A stretch of 31,755 nt of DNA from a virus. The stretch is from IMG/VR virus record IMGVR_UViG_3300019927_000140, positions 1-31,755 of that record, one strand, 5' to 3'. The position numbers and the translations under genes are program-made. Within the stretch, counting starts at the first letter, position 1, and every line of letters begins with the position of its first letter. Of this stretch, positions 1 to 7,145 are shown one piece after another. The notes under the pieces are model-generated. The model had not been told where the DNA came from and did not search any database. It saw nothing but the letters and a program-made list of their open reading frames with translations.

Positions 1-582
1 GATGACGTCGTTGGTGTCACCCGTGTCCGTCGAGGAGACCGTCAGCGTCGCGTCGCCGCTCGGCTGGTGGATGATGTGGGTCCGGGCGCGTTCGGCCTCG
101 TAGGTTAGCTCCTGCGGGATCGGCCCGGTACTCGAGGGGTCGCCGTCGAAGGACGCGCCGACGGGGCGTGCGCCCGAGAGAACAGCGAACTCGCGAAAGC
201 CAGCACCCGTCGCGCCGCCGGAGACGACCTCGCGGCGCTCGACGACCGTGTGGCTCGGATAGTCCTCGCTCGGGTCGGCGACGATCGGATACGCGATCGG
301 GTCCTGAACAGTGCCGTCGCTCGCGACCGGGAATTTCGCCTGCCGGTAGGAGATCGTCGCCGACGCCGACTCGGCAGCGCGGTCGTAGGCGGCAGGGTCG
401 ACTTGGCCGAGCGTCTCACGACCCTCCTTGTTTCCGTCCGTGCTATACGTGAATTCCGAGATTTCCGGCGCAAACGCGCCCCACGCGGGGTCGGTCGGAA
501 ACTCGCCGGGGGTCGTCTCGGCGACCCACTCGGTGCGGATGTCTTGGAGCCCGCTCTCAACGGGCGCTTGATCAGTACTCAT
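1..582 (-). CDS. Putative major tail (tube) protein, partial
   Basis: The reading frame starts at an ATG at 582 (MSTDQAPVESGLQD...) and stays open to base 1, giving about 194 residues with the C-terminus outside the window. Codon use and acidic composition match the neighbouring head genes. I do not recognise a diagnostic motif. The call rests on position: it follows the connector and terminator-like genes, where head-tail viruses place the tube or sheath gene, and on a beta-rich, Thr/Ser/Gly-rich sequence in the visible part. A tail sheath protein or another tail structural protein is possible. The frame is easily missed because it has no stop inside the window; several shorter frames on both strands overlap it and look like shadows. 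Confidence 0.55.
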   Translation of the reverse strand, partial: MSTDQAPVESGLQDIRTEWVAETTPGEFPTDPAWGAFAPEISEFTYSTDGNKEGRETLGQVDPAAYDRAAESASATISYRQAKFPVASDGTVQDPIAYPIVADPSEDYPSHTVVERREVVSGGATGAGFREFAVLSGARPVGASFDGDPSSTGPIPQELTYEAERARTHIIHQPSGDATLTVSSTDTGDTNDVI

Positions 583-620
583 GGTGATTTGGAACGGTTA
601 CTCAGCAAGCAGTACGACGG

Positions 621-1151
621 TCAGGGCCGACGGAGCCACGAATAATCGATCTGCGTGTTCGCGATGCGGACCGGCGGCGACACGTCGGTATCGTCCGGCG
701 CTTCGGGGCCGCGTTGAGAGCCGATGCTTTTGAACGCTGAACTCCCACCGGTAGCGTTGTCTTGACACACATTCTCGACGGCTTCGATAAGTTTCACAGC
801 GACGTCCTCGGCTGGTTCGCCGGCGTAGGAGCCGCTGTCGCCGGTATAGCCGCCGGCCTCTGCTTCGGCGCGAGCGATCGCTAGAAGCGTCCCTTGGCGG
901 TTCTGGCCAGGACCGTCCGGCGTGAGGTAGTCGTACGTCGACTCGCCACCGGTCGTCTCGTTGCTGTATTGGACGACGAGCGATGGATAGCCCGCACCGA
1001 CGTTGTCGAGGGTCGTTGCCACCGGAAGGAACGCCTCCTCGCCGGGCGCGGCGCTCGGGTCGTAGCCGACGGCCTCCGAGACGTCCCACGACGGGAGGAG
1101 GACCTTATCGATGAAGTGCTTGGCCGGTCGGTCGGGGAGCGTGAGTGTCAT
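621..1151 (-). CDS. Putative tail terminator / tail completion protein
   Basis: This 176-residue acidic protein starts MTLTLPDRPAKHFIDKV. Its start overlaps the end of the upstream gp10-like gene by 4 bases (ATGA), which indicates translational coupling. The next gene, the putative tail protein, begins 38 bases downstream. No catalytic motif is visible. The size, the place between the neck proteins and the first tail protein, and the N-terminal helix followed by mixed strands fit the tail terminator position of siphovirus and myovirus heads, where such proteins cap the tail tube and join it to the neck. This is inferred from gene order, not from a recognised domain. It could instead be a second neck protein. 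Confidence 0.5.
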   Translation of the reverse strand: MTLTLPDRPAKHFIDKVLLPSWDVSEAVGYDPSAAPGEEAFLPVATTLDNVGAGYPSLVVQYSNETTGGESTYDYLTPDGPGQNRQGTLLAIARAEAEAGGYTGDSGSYAGEPAEDVAVKLIEAVENVCQDNATGGSSAFKSIGSQRGPEAPDDTDVSPPVRIANTQIDYSWLRRP

Positions 1152-1633
1152 AACTCGACCGTCTCCTCGATCAGTCCGCGGCCCGCCGTCGCCGGGGCCG
1201 GATTGTCGCTATCGAAGCCCGAAAAGTCACCCGCGGTCGGCAGCACCGACGGGTCGCCGCCCCGGACAGCGAGAACGGACGCCCGGAGCGTGCCGGTATC
1301 GATCAACCCTTTGTCGGTAATGATCTCCTTCACGCGGCGCTCCAGCGCTAGCGCGAGGACTTTGATGACGGCGGCAACATCCGGGAGTGCGTCGACCGAC
1401 GTCTTTGTGTTGTGGGCGATGAACCCGTCGACGCCCTGGACGCGGACCTCGTTGATCGCCGGTTTGAAAAACGGTTTAGCGTCCATCTGTGAGGTCCCGA
1501 ACTCGAGGTATACGCTGTACTCAACGCCCGTCCCAAGGGTGTACGTCGTCACCGTCTGGACGTCGTCGGCCAAGTCTTCCAGTTCTTCAATGCGGGCCTC
1601 AAGCCCCTCTAGCGCGACGCCAAAGTCGCTCAT
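1148..1633 (-). CDS. HK97 gp10-like neck/tail completion protein
   Basis: This is a 161-residue protein. A leading acidic coiled-coil-like helix (residues about 5-25) is followed by a clear gp10-type block near residues 37-60 with the core YLEFGTSQMDAKPFFKPAI. Nearer the C-terminus is a DTGTLRASV segment, also typical of this family. Family members sit at the neck and are needed to complete the head-tail joint. The order of the two motifs is the reverse of the more common gp10 arrangement, in which the DTG-LR-S segment comes first. Start and stop both overlap neighbouring genes by 4 bases (stop of the upstream gene at 1630; start of the downstream gene at 1151), so it belongs to the coupled connector block. 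Confidence 0.72.
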   Translation of the reverse strand: MSDFGVALEGLEARIEELEDLADDVQTVTTYTLGTGVEYSVYLEFGTSQMDAKPFFKPAINEVRVQGVDGFIAHNTKTSVDALPDVAAVIKVLALALERRVKEIITDKGLIDTGTLRASVLAVRGGDPSVLPTAGDFSGFDSDNPAPATAGRGLIEETVEL

Positions 1634-2016
1634 ACTTCGACGACCTCCAACTCAACGAGACCGTTGTGGGCGTCGATCACCGTCTCGACCTCATACCGAG
1701 TTCCGTCGGCGGTATCGACGATGTGCGTTGGCGCTTCACTTTCAGCTGTGTAGTCCGCCCACGCTCGCCCGGTGTCGTCGCGGACGGTCACGACGGCGTC
1801 GATCTCCGCCGTAGTACCGCCGCGGTCGCGGTCGGATCGCGCCGACGGCGAAGTGACCCGCACATTGTACTCGGTGTCTGGCGTGTCGGGATATGAAACG
1901 CTGAATCCCTCGCCGGCCTCGTAAGTCTCAGTCGGCTCGTAGACCTCAATCGTCGTGTTGGCGAGCCTCGTCGAGTGAACGCGGCGGAGAGCGTTCTCGA
2001 CACGGTCTCGGGCCAT
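1630..2016 (-). CDS. Putative head closure (stopper) protein
   Basis: This 128-residue protein starts MARDRVENALRRVHSTRL and continues as a mostly beta, acidic sequence. It overlaps the upstream adaptor gene by an ATGA junction at 2016 and the downstream gp10-like gene by 4 bases. Proteins at this place, between the head-tail adaptor and the gp10-like protein, are usually head closure proteins of the SPP1 gp16 type. These are small beta-barrels with a long loop that seal the portal channel. The C-terminal half (VETVIDAHNGLVELEVVEV) has the strand pattern expected of such a barrel. No sequence signature was recognised directly, so the role is inferred from order, size and composition. Confidence 0.55.
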   Translation of the reverse strand: MARDRVENALRRVHSTRLANTTIEVYEPTETYEAGEGFSVSYPDTPDTEYNVRVTSPSARSDRDRGGTTAEIDAVVTVRDDTGRAWADYTAESEAPTHIVDTADGTRYEVETVIDAHNGLVELEVVEV

Positions 2017-2393
2017 CAGTCACGAGTCCCCTTTGCGTCGGGCGCACTGACCGACGGCGCTGGCTTGTCGCTACCGGCGAGATTGCCGGTCGGATCCAGC
2101 GTTATCGCTACCTGACCGTGCGTCGTTCCAGAGAGCCCTTGGCCGGTCTCGCCCTCGAAGGAGATGTTGCCGCCCCCCTCGCCGGCGGACGAGATCTGGC
2201 GCTCTGGACCGGTCGCAACCAGATGTGCCGCCAAGTGTGTCACGACGTCGTCGCGGACGTCGATATCGACATCCTCGGCCTCAGTTCGCCGGTCGTAGAG
2301 CCGCCCAGCAGCGTTGATGAGTGGATCTAACTGAGGATCAGAGAGCTCTGTCGACCCGAGCACATCGACGACGTCGTCAGGCTCGACAGTCAT
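2016..2393 (-). CDS. Head-tail adaptor protein, DUF4054-like
   Basis: The protein has 125 residues. The N-terminal half is helical (LSDPQLDPLINAAGRLYDRR, then a helix ending in VVTHLAAHLVATGP). It is followed by a Gly/Ser-rich segment and a TTHGQVAITLDPTGN segment. A helical bundle with an A-AHL core followed by the serine-glycine stretch and a terminal G-x-x-x-x-L-D piece resembles the DUF4054/gp6-gp15 head-tail connector proteins that bind the portal from below. The sequence is placed directly after the capsid genes, as expected. Its ATG at 2393 follows the upstream stop by 8 bases, and its TGA overlaps the next ATG. The assignment is moderately supported by pattern, not by a strict motif. 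Confidence 0.6.
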   Translation of the reverse strand: MTVEPDDVVDVLGSTELSDPQLDPLINAAGRLYDRRTEAEDVDIDVRDDVVTHLAAHLVATGPERQISSAGEGGGNISFEGETGQGLSGTTHGQVAITLDPTGNLAGSDKPAPSVSAPDAKGTRD

Positions 2394-2401
2394 GATCGGG
2401 G

Positions 2402-2755
2402 TTACTCCTCGAGTTCGTCGCGACGCTCTTCGACGGCGTCTTCGACGGTGGAACTCGTCTCGACCTCGGCGATCTCCTTGAGGTGATCGTCGACGCGGCC
2501 TGCTTCGACGTCCTCAGCTCGCTGCTCGTAGTCGAGCTCAAGCCAGTCGTCTTCGTTCCAGTCTTCCCACTCGTCGACGTCCGGCGCGTCGTCGGTTTCG
2601 TCTGCCCCACCGTCGTCGATCGCTTCGACTTGGTGCGGATGCGCCGACGCAACTCGCTCGCCGATCTCCTCAGGAAGCTCTTCGCCAGGATCGATGACGC
2701 GATCGTTGGCATGATCTCGGTAGGCGTGCGTGCCTACCCAACGGTACGACGGCAT
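2402..2755 (-). CDS. Small very acidic protein after the capsid gene, function unknown
   Basis: The preferred start is the ATG at 2755 (MPSYRWVGTHAYRDHANDR), two bases beyond the capsid stop codon, which gives 117 residues. The frame is open further upstream but would there overlap the capsid gene out of frame with a basic sequence, so the longer form is rejected. The first 45 residues have a compact beta look with an IDPGEELP turn typical of small capsid-associated proteins that carry short SH3-like domains. The rest is dominated by Asp and Glu (for example DEWEDWNEDDWLELDYE) and is probably helical or disordered. A head-joining or capsid accessory role is likely from position only. Confidence 0.6.
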   Translation of the reverse strand: MPSYRWVGTHAYRDHANDRVIDPGEELPEEIGERVASAHPHQVEAIDDGGADETDDAPDVDEWEDWNEDDWLELDYEQRAEDVEAGRVDDHLKEIAEVETSSTVEDAVEERRDELEE

Positions 2756-2757
2756 CG

Positions 2758-3903
2758 TTAGACCCCGTCGTAGTTGACGACACCGAGGATGTCGTCGTAG
2801 GTGCTCCGGAAGAACGGCACGCGGCTCGAGAGCGCCTTGTAGCGCGTCGCCATCGGGCCGGGCTCCCACGAGAGGTTGGTCGGGCTCTGGGCGTTGACGA
2901 CCGACATGACGCGGCTGTCGCGGACGACCATGACGACCTCGTCCTCGGGGATGAACGGCGTCTCCCGAAGCGAGACGTACGAGTGGTCCTGCAGGAGCCG
3001 CTGCCGGATCGACCGATTCCCGTCGCCACGCGGGTCGGCCTTGTCCAGCGTGCTGTTGTGGACCTGATTGTAGTAGACGTAGACCCCTCGCGACCGCGGC
3101 ATCAGGTTCCGATCGTTGTTTGCGCCGAGGTTCTCGAGATCAGACACCATCTGCTCAATGGTGTTCTGGACAGCTTCGAGATTCGACGTTGAGCCGTCAC
3201 CCCACGTGTCAGGTGCGTTGCCGGTGATCCGGGCGTCGGTCGTGAGGTAGCCGTCGACGGTGAAGGTGCCACCGTTCGGGCCAGGGACATCGAGCCCCCA
3301 GCCGTTGAGCATGAGGTCGTCTTCCTTTTCGCGGATGAGACGCCCGGCTTCGGCGGCCTTTCGAGCCTCTTTGTCCGAGCCCATGTTCTCGGACTGTGCT
3401 TGGTCGCGAGCGCCGATCGAGTAGTCGACGTGGATGATTGGCTGGGCGACGCCGACCGGCACGGTCGCCGAGTCGTCTTCGTCGGCCTTCGCCTGGCCGT
3501 CCATCGAGATGCTGGCCTCGCTCTGCATCTGACTCTCGGCCTGCTCGGTGTAGACCGTAAACGACAGGTCCGAAGAGACAGTGTCGATGCCCAGTGCATC
3601 GTCGAGAAGCGTCAGCTCGAGCTCGACCTCGTCGATGATCTCGTCAGAGCGATTGACCCACTCGTCGTAGTCAAACAGTTGCGCGTTTGCTCGGACGGAC
3701 GTGTCGTCGTCCGGTCGAGGGTTGAGGTACCCCTTCATGAACGCGCCGTCCAACTTGTTCCAGAAGGTCGGCCCCTTCTCAGAGTTGGCCCGGATCTGCT
3801 TGCGGGCCTGTTGGCGGGCCTCGGGCGACGGCCCAAAAAGCGCTTGGCGGTGCAGTTGCGTCGGCGGTTCCAGATCGTTCGGCGTTCCAGTGTTAGTCTG
3901 CAT
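2758..3903 (-). CDS. Major capsid protein, HK97 fold
   Basis: The protein has 381 residues and starts MQTNTGTPNDLEPPTQ. The central block around residues 160-215 runs from PIIHVDYSIGARDQ through repeated Ala/Glu/Arg helical sequence to EKEDDLMLNGWG. This is the long spine-helix region followed by the E-D-x-x-x-x-NG turn found in HK97-fold capsid proteins of the encapsulin-like type. The C-terminal half carries the RETPFIPEDEVVMVV strand region and a final RVPFFRSTYDDILGV segment. There is no long N-terminal delta domain; scaffolding is probably provided by the separate protease/scaffold gene upstream. The gene lies between the decoration protein and the connector genes, as usual. The exact subfamily is not decided. 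Confidence 0.9.
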   Translation of the reverse strand: MQTNTGTPNDLEPPTQLHRQALFGPSPEARQQARKQIRANSEKGPTFWNKLDGAFMKGYLNPRPDDDTSVRANAQLFDYDEWVNRSDEIIDEVELELTLLDDALGIDTVSSDLSFTVYTEQAESQMQSEASISMDGQAKADEDDSATVPVGVAQPIIHVDYSIGARDQAQSENMGSDKEARKAAEAGRLIREKEDDLMLNGWGLDVPGPNGGTFTVDGYLTTDARITGNAPDTWGDGSTSNLEAVQNTIEQMVSDLENLGANNDRNLMPRSRGVYVYYNQVHNSTLDKADPRGDGNRSIRQRLLQDHSYVSLRETPFIPEDEVVMVVRDSRVMSVVNAQSPTNLSWEPGPMATRYKALSSRVPFFRSTYDDILGVVNYDGV

Positions 3904-3905
3904 AT

Positions 3906-4412
3906 TCAGAGCACCTCCACGTAGAGACGGGCCCGGTCACCCGCCGCTGCGCCGGAGTTGTCGTTTGCTTCTCGCGCGACGGCGATGCCTGCGCCAGCAG
4001 TCGTCGTTACCTTCAGACTGCCGTCATCGCTCGTACCGAGCGTGTCACCAGGCGACACGTTCGCGTCGCTTCCGGATGCGAGGTCGGTCCCAGCTGCCAG
4101 CAGAGCGTTCTGGATCGTCTCGCCGCTCGTGAAGACACGAACCTCGACGATCGTCCCAGACTCGATCGTCTGGTCGATCGGGTCGGTGTCAGTCTCGTCA
4201 CGGATCGGCGGCGTCGACGGTACCATCGCGAACTGCGCCTGCGGATCGACTTTGTCGACGGTCGACACCGCATCGTAGATGGGTTCGCCGTCGGCGTTCG
4301 TGCCCGTCTGAACGAGGACCTCGCCAGGCGTGAGGTCGCTGCCGGCTTCGCCCTCCTTGTAGCGGGCCTCGTCGTACGTCCGCCCGGCGATGTCAGTGAT
4401 GCTCTTCGACAT
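3906..4412 (-). CDS. Putative capsid decoration / stabilising protein
   Basis: This 168-residue protein lies between the protease/scaffold gene and the capsid gene. It starts MSKSITDIAGRTYDEARYKEGEAGSDLTPGEVLVQTG. The N-terminal part resembles small head-decoration proteins that combine a short extended N-arm with a beta barrel: after LTPGEVL come alternating strands, and the C-terminal part has a GAGIAVAREANDNSGAAAGD segment followed by a strand ending RLYVEVL. A barrel in which parameters such as gain, offset and GAGIAVA turns repeat is common in decoration proteins of the gpD or DUF2190 type. Start overlaps the upstream stop (ATGA at 4412). It probably trimerises on the capsid surface. The identification relies on position and fold-like pattern. 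Confidence 0.62.
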   Translation of the reverse strand: MSKSITDIAGRTYDEARYKEGEAGSDLTPGEVLVQTGTNADGEPIYDAVSTVDKVDPQAQFAMVPSTPPIRDETDTDPIDQTIESGTIVEVRVFTSGETIQNALLAAGTDLASGSDANVSPGDTLGTSDDGSLKVTTTAGAGIAVAREANDNSGAAAGDRARLYVEVL

Positions 4413-6205
4413 CAGAGATCACCCCCGACCGTCCCGTCGCTGTACTCGTCGAGATCGTCACCACCAGCCGCATTCGCAGTGGCACGGTCAGCTGCCCCAG
4501 CCGCACCGGGCAGCGTCGCGTTGCTCGAGAGCCCGTCCTCGATGTCCTCGAGAACCGGCTCGGGCGTGTCCATCAGATCGCCTTTGTCGTCGGAGTCGTA
4601 CTCCGCCGAGTTGGCGATGATCCGCTCGACACGCTGCTCCTTCTCGGTCTGTTCTTGGGCGTTCGCGACGACGTCTTCGATCTGGTCCTCGGTTACCATC
4701 TGATTCTCGATGGAGTCGAGGCGATCCGTGATCGCGTCCTCGGTCTCGCCGCTACTGCCACCGTCGCCGGTAGTCTCTGTGCCACCGTCGCCGGACTCGT
4801 TTCCGACGACGTGTTCGTGCGTCGACTGGAGACACTGATCGCCCATGCCCTCCAGGGACTCACGCTCGATCTCGCTGTTGCTCGTGATCTCTTTGATCAG
4901 ATCTTCTCGTTGCATAGTTTCTTCCGGATCGTCCGCGTCAGAATCGCTGGTTGCCGGGTCGCTTCCGGCATCCACAGGGGAGTCCGACTCGTTGCCGGTT
5001 GCCGCCCCCATCGTTTTGTTCGCTCTACCAGCCGGCCAGAGTGCCGAGACAACCCGGCGACCCAGTTCGGCCAGCGTGTTGGAGCTCATCTCACCGTCTT
5101 CTCTAGCACCGAACAGGTCGTCCGGGGCGGCCTCAAGCATCTCATCGGTCCACTCGACGACGTCTGCTCGAGTGTTGTCTCCGAGCCCCTCGACACCGCC
5201 GCGGCCCCCAGAGAGCGCCGCCGCGATCGCGACGAGCGCCCGCGTGTTTACCGGCGCGTCCGGGGCCGTCCGGAACGGCAGCTTCCAGTTGCTCTTCGCG
5301 TCGCGGTTGCTCTCGTCCGTCGGATGCACCGCGTGTGTTGCGTCAAGCGTCGCCGCCGCATCGTCGTCTTCCGACGGGTTCGGCAGGCCGGCGATCGCGT
5401 CGCTGCCGTCCCACTCCGAATCCGTCCATTCGTCGACGTCCTCTGCACTGAGATCCGCAAGCCGATAGTCGACGGCGTTGCCAGTTGTGCCATCACTGCC
5501 GGAAGGCCTCGCTCCGGTGGGGTCATCGGTCGTTTCAGCGTTCGCGACCGGCGCTCGAACGATGTCCGAGTTCGCCGTCGCCTGCGGCGGCTGGAAGCCA
5601 CACCCGTCCTCAAGGCTACAGACGCCGTCTTTTCCTGGGAGCAACGCGATGCTGTCGGCGTTCGCGATCGCCTCTACCTCGTCTCGGTGCTCCCCGTCGT
5701 ACTCGCCCGGCGGGAGCGGCTGCGGGAAGTACTGCGAGGAGACGTTGAACGGCTCGCCGTTCTCGAGCCGGTCTAAGAGTTCCGATGCCGCGCGGGCATC
5801 CTCTTTCGCGACCGCCTCACCGTTGGCGATCAACTCGAGGCGGTCGGCGTTGACCGCGAGGTCGGCAGCGACCGAGCCGTCCGCGTTGCGACTCGGGCCC
5901 TGGGCCTGCCCGACGACTTTCCGGCGGCGGACTTCGTTGTCCCGGTTCGCCGAGACGTAGAAGCCGTTGTGATCGGGATCGTACCAGGGCCGGTCGGGTA
6001 GATTCTTCGGGTGGTTGATCGTCAGTGGCTGGCGGTCCCACGACGGCGCGGAGTTCGCGACCGACTGCTCGGGCACGTACCCGCCAGCCAGCTGCATCGG
6101 GCGAATAAACGTGACGTCCTTCGCGACCAGATGTCGGTCACCATCGATTTGCCGCTCCTCTACCTGATCAGCCGTGACGCTGTTTGCGATGAGTGTGTAC
6201 TGCAT
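4412..6205 (-). CDS. Prohead protease fused to scaffold-like C-terminal region
   Basis: The protein has 597 residues. Residues 1-210 resemble the DUF2213-type prohead protease: LTINHPKN places a histidine at residue 65, and FNVSSQYF places candidate catalytic serines at 156-157. An invariant-looking Ala-Asn pattern recurs nearby. Residues 210-420 are low complexity, acidic and Gly/Asp/Ser rich. Residues 430-560 form long charged helices (ERESLEGMGDQCLQSTHEH, DRLDSIENQMVTEDQIED, EQTEKEQRVERIIANSAEY), a typical scaffold coiled coil. A protease fused to a scaffold would form the internal core and then be removed by self-cleavage during capsid maturation. Repeated short AN-containing sites may be cleavage sites, which is a guess. 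Its end overlaps the decoration gene. Confidence 0.8.
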   Translation of the reverse strand: MQYTLIANSVTADQVEERQIDGDRHLVAKDVTFIRPMQLAGGYVPEQSVANSAPSWDRQPLTINHPKNLPDRPWYDPDHNGFYVSANRDNEVRRRKVVGQAQGPSRNADGSVAADLAVNADRLELIANGEAVAKEDARAASELLDRLENGEPFNVSSQYFPQPLPPGEYDGEHRDEVEAIANADSIALLPGKDGVCSLEDGCGFQPPQATANSDIVRAPVANAETTDDPTGARPSGSDGTTGNAVDYRLADLSAEDVDEWTDSEWDGSDAIAGLPNPSEDDDAAATLDATHAVHPTDESNRDAKSNWKLPFRTAPDAPVNTRALVAIAAALSGGRGGVEGLGDNTRADVVEWTDEMLEAAPDDLFGAREDGEMSSNTLAELGRRVVSALWPAGRANKTMGAATGNESDSPVDAGSDPATSDSDADDPEETMQREDLIKEITSNSEIERESLEGMGDQCLQSTHEHVVGNESGDGGTETTGDGGSSGETEDAITDRLDSIENQMVTEDQIEDVVANAQEQTEKEQRVERIIANSAEYDSDDKGDLMDTPEPVLEDIEDGLSSNATLPGAAGAADRATANAAGGDDLDEYSDGTVGGDL

Positions 6206-6209
6206 AGTG

Positions 6210-7145
6210 TTACGCTCCTGAGAGAACCGTTCCAGGCACCCGTTCCGAAAGCGACGACGTCGGCGGACTGCCGCCGATCGTCGGCAGGATGACGCACTTC
6301 CCGTTCGGGTGCGCCGGCGGCTTCAGCCGGTAGACCTTCCCACGCCACTCGACAGCGCCGGTCGCCATCTCGTCGATAGTCAGCTCAGTTCCGGCGAGGC
6401 GTTTGCAGAAGTCGCAGATGTTGGCTCCGCCGATCGCCCACTCACCGTGCGAGACGGTGTTGACGCCAGCCCGTTCGTAGTTTCGAAGAGTGGCATCCGA
6501 GTGGGCCTCGATCGTCTCCGTTCGGGCGAGCGTCTCCGCTCGCGTCCGCTGGATAGTCCGGACCTCGCTCGTCAGTTCGCGAGCCATCTTCTTCGGGTTC
6601 CAGCCCTGCGCGAAGCCCTCGGTGACTATCTCACGGACCTGTGGAGCCGCCTCTTCAGTGACCGACTCGAGATCTTCGTAGACCCGCGTGTAGAGATCTT
6701 GTAGCGTTCGGGTGAAGATCGGTCGGCGGACGATCTCCTCGTTCGGGATGTTCTCGACGCTGGCCCCCTCTTGGAAGAGCAGGCCCGTCGACTGGTTGAC
6801 GCCACGGACGACTGCTGACCGGATGTACGCCGCCGTCCAGTGTTCGCCCTCAGGAACAGCATCTCGGTCGATCGGCTCAAGGACCTCGTCGCGAAGGACC
6901 TGGCGAAGCCAGCGGGCGAACTGCTCGAGTTTGCCGCGGTCGGTTGGGAAGTCAAAGGCCTCCCGCTCGTCGGCGTTGGCCCGCAGCCCAAACGCGTCGT
7001 TCTCGTAGCCAACCGTCCTGCGGACGAGGCCGCGGACTCGCCGGAAGCGTCGCCGGATCTCTTTCAGGAACTGCTCCTCAACAGCCGTCGACGTTACAGC
7101 CGCCTGTCGGTTGGCCGTCAGCGAATGGGCATGCGTCGAACTCAT
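6210..7145 (-). CDS. Mu F-like minor head protein
   Basis: The protein has 311 residues. The C-terminal half carries the phage Mu gpF-like domain: RAETLARTETIEAHSDA (about residues 202-218) and then a zinc-binding pattern with C244, C247, H279 and C284, the last two in PPAHPNGKC. The N-terminal half is helical, with an arginine-rich segment at residues 31-43. Proteins of this family attach inside the procapsid next to the portal and are ejected or retained as minor head proteins in different viruses. The gene follows the portal with a one-base overlap (shared base 7145) and precedes the protease/scaffold gene by 4 bases, the standard order. All four putative zinc ligands are present, so the domain looks intact. 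Confidence 0.88.
   Translation of the reverse strand: MSSTHAHSLTANRQAAVTSTAVEEQFLKEIRRRFRRVRGLVRRTVGYENDAFGLRANADEREAFDFPTDRGKLEQFARWLRQVLRDEVLEPIDRDAVPEGEHWTAAYIRSAVVRGVNQSTGLLFQEGASVENIPNEEIVRRPIFTRTLQDLYTRVYEDLESVTEEAAPQVREIVTEGFAQGWNPKKMARELTSEVRTIQRTRAETLARTETIEAHSDATLRNYERAGVNTVSHGEWAIGGANICDFCKRLAGTELTIDEMATGAVEWRGKVYRLKPPAHPNGKCVILPTIGGSPPTSSLSERVPGTVLSGA

Noticed and set aside
4655-5776. Plus-strand open frame of 373 residues over the protease/scaffold gene
   Set aside because: It is an Arg/Val-rich antisense shadow without any recognisable motif, while the minus-strand frame has clear protease and scaffold features.
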